NCBI RefSeq assembly: GCF_916618755.1
Contig: NZ_CAKAKB010000004.1
Coordinates: 186,001 to 250,000 of the forward strand
Origin: Actinotalea sp. Marseille-Q4924
GTDB lineage: Bacteria > Actinomycetota > Actinomycetes > Actinomycetales > Cellulomonadaceae
Length of the DNA stretch: 64,000 nt
Direction: 5' to 3'
The translations under genes and the position numbers were made by a program. The notes below the pieces were generated by a model. It ran no database searches, had not been told where the DNA came from, and saw nothing but the letters and a program-made list of their open reading frames with translations. Numbering within the stretch: position 1 is the first letter of the stretch; every line of letters begins with the position of its first letter. Below are positions 62,601 to 64,000 of the stretch, in pieces.

Positions 62601-63960
62601 CGGGAGCAACGTCGGCGCCTACGCCATCACCGGGGGCACTCTCTCTGCGGGCGGGAACTACGACCTGACCGTGGTGCCGGGCACGTTGACGGTCACCCCG
62701 CGTGCCATCACGGTGACTGCGGATGACAAGGGCAAGACGTACGGCGACGGGGACCCGGAGCTGACGGCGTCGGTGTCCGACGGCACCCTGGTCGCCGGTG
62801 ACGTCCTGTCCGGAAGCCTGACGCGGGACGCGGGCGAGGACATCGGCTCGTACGCCATCACCCAGGGCACCCTGACCGCGGGCAGCAACTACACGGTGAC
62901 CTTCGAGAACGGCACGCTGGAGGTGGCCGCCCGCTCGGTGACGGTGACGGCGCTCGCGAAGTCCAAGACCTACGGCGACGCGGACCCCGCGCTGACCTAC
63001 ACCATCACCGAGGGCTCCCTCGCCTCCGGTGACAGCTTCACCGGGTCCATGGCCCGCGCGGCCGGTGAGGATGCGGGTGGGTACGGCATCACCCAGGGCA
63101 GCCTGAGCCTGAGTGGGAACTACGCGCTGAGCTTCGTCGGTTCCACCCTGACGATCAACCAGCGGGCGATCTCGGTCACCGCCGGTGCGCAGAGCAAGGT
63201 GTACGGGGAGGACGACCCGGAGCTGAGCTACACCGTCACGACCGGTTCCCTGGTCGCCGGTGATGGCTTCACCGGTTCGCTCACCCGGGAAGAGGGCAAC
63301 ACCGTCGGCACCTACGCCATCGGCCAGGGCACCCTCACCGCCGGCGGGAACTACGCCCTCACGTACGCCGGGGCTGACCTGACCATCACCCCCAAGCCCA
63401 TCACCGTCACCGCCGACCCGAAGACGAAGACCTTCGGTGTGACGGACCCGGTGCTGACCTACAGCATCACGGACGGTGGCCTGCTCCCGGGAGACGCGAT
63501 GACCGGCAGCCTGACCCGTGCTGGAGGTGAGGCCGTCGGCACCTACGCCATCCTGCAGGGCTCGGTGACGGCAGGCACGAACTACGCCATCACCTACACC
63601 GGCAGCTCGCTCACCATCACCAGCTGGACCTACGTCGGGTTCAAGAGCCCGGTCAGCAGCACCAAGGTCAACCAGATCAAGGGTGGGAGCACGGTGCCGC
63701 TGAAGTTCAACGTGTTCGCCGGGAGCGTCGAGCAGACCGGAGCCGGCGCGGTCACCGGTACGGTCACCGTGGCCACGCCGTGCGGCTCGACCAGCGGCAG
63801 CCCTGCGGTCAGCACCTCGACGGCCGGCCTGCGGTACGACCTGGCCGGTGGGCAGTGGGTCTTCAACTGGAAGTCCCCGACTGCGCTGGGCTGCTACACC
63901 GTGGGCGTCACGCTCGCGGACGGCTCCCGCATCACAGCGGACTTCCACGTCACCAAGTAA
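59668..63960 (+). CDS. Secreted MBG-repeat protein with C-terminal PxKF domain
   Basis: 1430 residues. Signal peptide 1-30 (LSALMAMILFAIMGSGPALA). An N-terminal region (about 31-155) and an Ig-like unit (about 155-240; FTQPATPATYGDTFTVQPTA) precede 14 MBG repeats of about 77 residues (243-1318), each with the core KTYGDADPALTY, then GSLTRAAGE and YAITQGTL-x-AG-x-NY. The C terminus (1320-1430; KVNQIKGGSTVPLKFNVFAG) is a PxKF domain. No LPXTG or anchor helix, so it is probably released or wall-associated without sortase. An AGGAG site precedes ATG 59668. Adhesion or surface layer role is inferred from family; repeats 3-6 and 10-13 are near-copies. Confidence 0.88.
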   Translation: MRNHAPVRTLSALMAMILFAIMGSGPALADDIFNTLDGTIDAAAESMTLVAGGSSGSTSLGVIQRGEDGKPGCNFTGQTSVVVALHSSNADVATVQPSSVTFASCNATVPITVSPGKAGTSTITASVTSNTTGGDFNVDPVRFVVTVATATPVKQNQTISFTQPATPATYGDTFTVQPTASSDLPVSVVTSGGCSAAAAGTAGAYAVTMTSGTTACSLTASQAGNTSYNPAAEVTRTVAAAPRPITVAANSAGKTYGDADPELTTSLNAGTMVGTDALSGSLSRAAGEDVGSYAITRGSLAAGSNYAMTFVPGTLQIAQRAISIAADAKSMTYGEPQPALTYSITSGTLAEGDSISGALVRAAGDGAGTYAISQGTLAVNGNYALNFSGSTLTIAKRALTVTADNTTKTYGDDDPALTHRVTSGSLASGDGFTGSLTRVASSNVGTYAITGGTLSAGGNYDLTVVPGTLTVTPRAITVTADDKGKTYGDGDPVLTASVSEGTLVAGDVLSGALTRDAGEDIGSYAITRGTLTAGSNYAVTFENGTLEVAARSVTVTADAKSKTYGDADPTLTYAITAGSLAPGDSFTGSLARAAGENAGEYAITKDTLSLGGNYALNFVGAELTIDQRAITVTADAQSKVYGDDDPELIYTVTAGDLVDGDGFTGSLTRADGNTVGTYAIGQGTLTAGGNYDLTYTGADLSITPKPITVTAENKSKTYGDADPDLTTSVTSGSLVGTDTLSGSLVRAAGENIGSYAISQGSLTAGPNYTLTFVDGSLGISARAITVTADAKTKTYGDADPALTYEVTNLVDGDQLTGALARSAGENVGGYDIGRGTVAASDNYVVTYVPNQLVITQRSLTVTADAKSKTYGDADPALTYAITVGSLAYADALAGALLRTDGEDVGVYDIQLGSLSAGPNYDLTFVDTDLTITPRAIQVTAADATKTYGDDDPGLAYTVTSGELVRDGDGFTGSLTRDAGSNVGAYAITGGTLSAGGNYDLTVVPGTLTVTPRAITVTADDKGKTYGDGDPELTASVSDGTLVAGDVLSGSLTRDAGEDIGSYAITQGTLTAGSNYTVTFENGTLEVAARSVTVTALAKSKTYGDADPALTYTITEGSLASGDSFTGSMARAAGEDAGGYGITQGSLSLSGNYALSFVGSTLTINQRAISVTAGAQSKVYGEDDPELSYTVTTGSLVAGDGFTGSLTREEGNTVGTYAIGQGTLTAGGNYALTYAGADLTITPKPITVTADPKTKTFGVTDPVLTYSITDGGLLPGDAMTGSLTRAGGEAVGTYAILQGSVTAGTNYAITYTGSSLTITSWTYVGFKSPVSSTKVNQIKGGSTVPLKFNVFAGSVEQTGAGAVTGTVTVATPCGSTSGSPAVSTSTAGLRYDLAGGQWVFNWKSPTALGCYTVGVTLADGSRITADFHVTK

Positions 63961-64000
63961 CCGACGAGACGTCCGAGGCCCCGTCCGGCATCTGCCGGGC

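Noticed and set aside
60388-63620. CRISPR-like array from regularly spaced repeats
   Set aside because: The period is about 230 bp, the repeats are in-frame protein-coding MBG units, and there are no spacers or cas genes.
59698-63948. 1416-codon minus-strand open frame opposite the MBG gene
   Set aside because: Its repeats merely mirror the MBG repeats on the coding strand; no start site or domain.

Overview
The window is a gene-dense, very high-GC actinobacterial chromosome segment. The gene set and order (ATP-dependent XPB helicase plus its partner, WXG100 protein, DUF3027/DUF2530/DUF3263 proteins, DtxR/IdeR-type regulator, NlpC/P60 protein with a c-di-AMP riboswitch, PxKF surface protein) fit the Micrococcales, probably the Cellulomonas/Oerskovia group; that placement is inference. 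Many starts are GTG. A large share of genes have a TAnnnT -10 box 6-8 nt before the start codon, so leaderless mRNAs look common. No prophage, insertion sequence, integrase or CRISPR array was seen.

Layout, left: trehalose synthesis otsA-otsB (otsB runs off the left edge), a membrane Ser/Thr kinase, a DsbA-like/VKOR disulfide-forming pair, tRNA-Thr, an SGNH hydrolase, ung, DUF3263 and LytR_C proteins, a phytoene-desaturase-like oxidoreductase, and a solo groEL under two CIRCE operators. Next come DUF4031 and WXG100 proteins, an HD-domain protein with an OmpR-type two-component system, PspA with a TPM-domain membrane protein whose Gly/Phe-rich tail is broken by apparent frameshifts, and the XPB helicase pair.

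Middle (24-45 kb): TetR with a divergent membrane protein; a cold-shock/DUF3027/sacsin-type ATPase operon; DUF2530; an NCS2 purine permease; UDP-glucose dehydrogenase; MarR plus MFS exporter; serC plus MFS; an IdeR-like regulator; a 526-bp regulatory region with a c-di-AMP riboswitch in front of an NlpC/P60 peptidase; an HNH endonuclease; a tandem universal stress protein; and an arginine-catabolism unit (ddaH-rocD) followed by an Lrp-type regulator.

Right (45-64 kb): an SRPBCC protein divergent from an aldo/keto reductase, a small-residue-rich membrane-associated protein, UTP-glucose-1-phosphate uridylyltransferase, a lipid kinase, a NarL-type two-component system, a pseudouridine-salvage operon (PfkB kinase - MFS - psuG - psuK), two membrane/hydrolase units preceded by near-identical promoter blocks, an RluA-type pseudouridine synthase, and a 1430-residue secreted protein made of 14 MBG repeats and a PxKF domain.

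Metabolic links: the uridylyltransferase supplies UDP-glucose, which UDP-glucose dehydrogenase turns into UDP-glucuronate and OtsA can use for trehalose. PsuK and PsuG break pseudouridine down to uracil and ribose-5-phosphate. DdaH and RocD move arginine derivatives toward glutamate semialdehyde. The most noteworthy observations are the four homopolymer deficits in the TPM-protein tail, the duplicated operator/promoter block at 57.0 and 58.4 kb, the internally duplicated MBG array, and the uncharacterised cold-shock/DUF3027/sacsin-ATPase operon.
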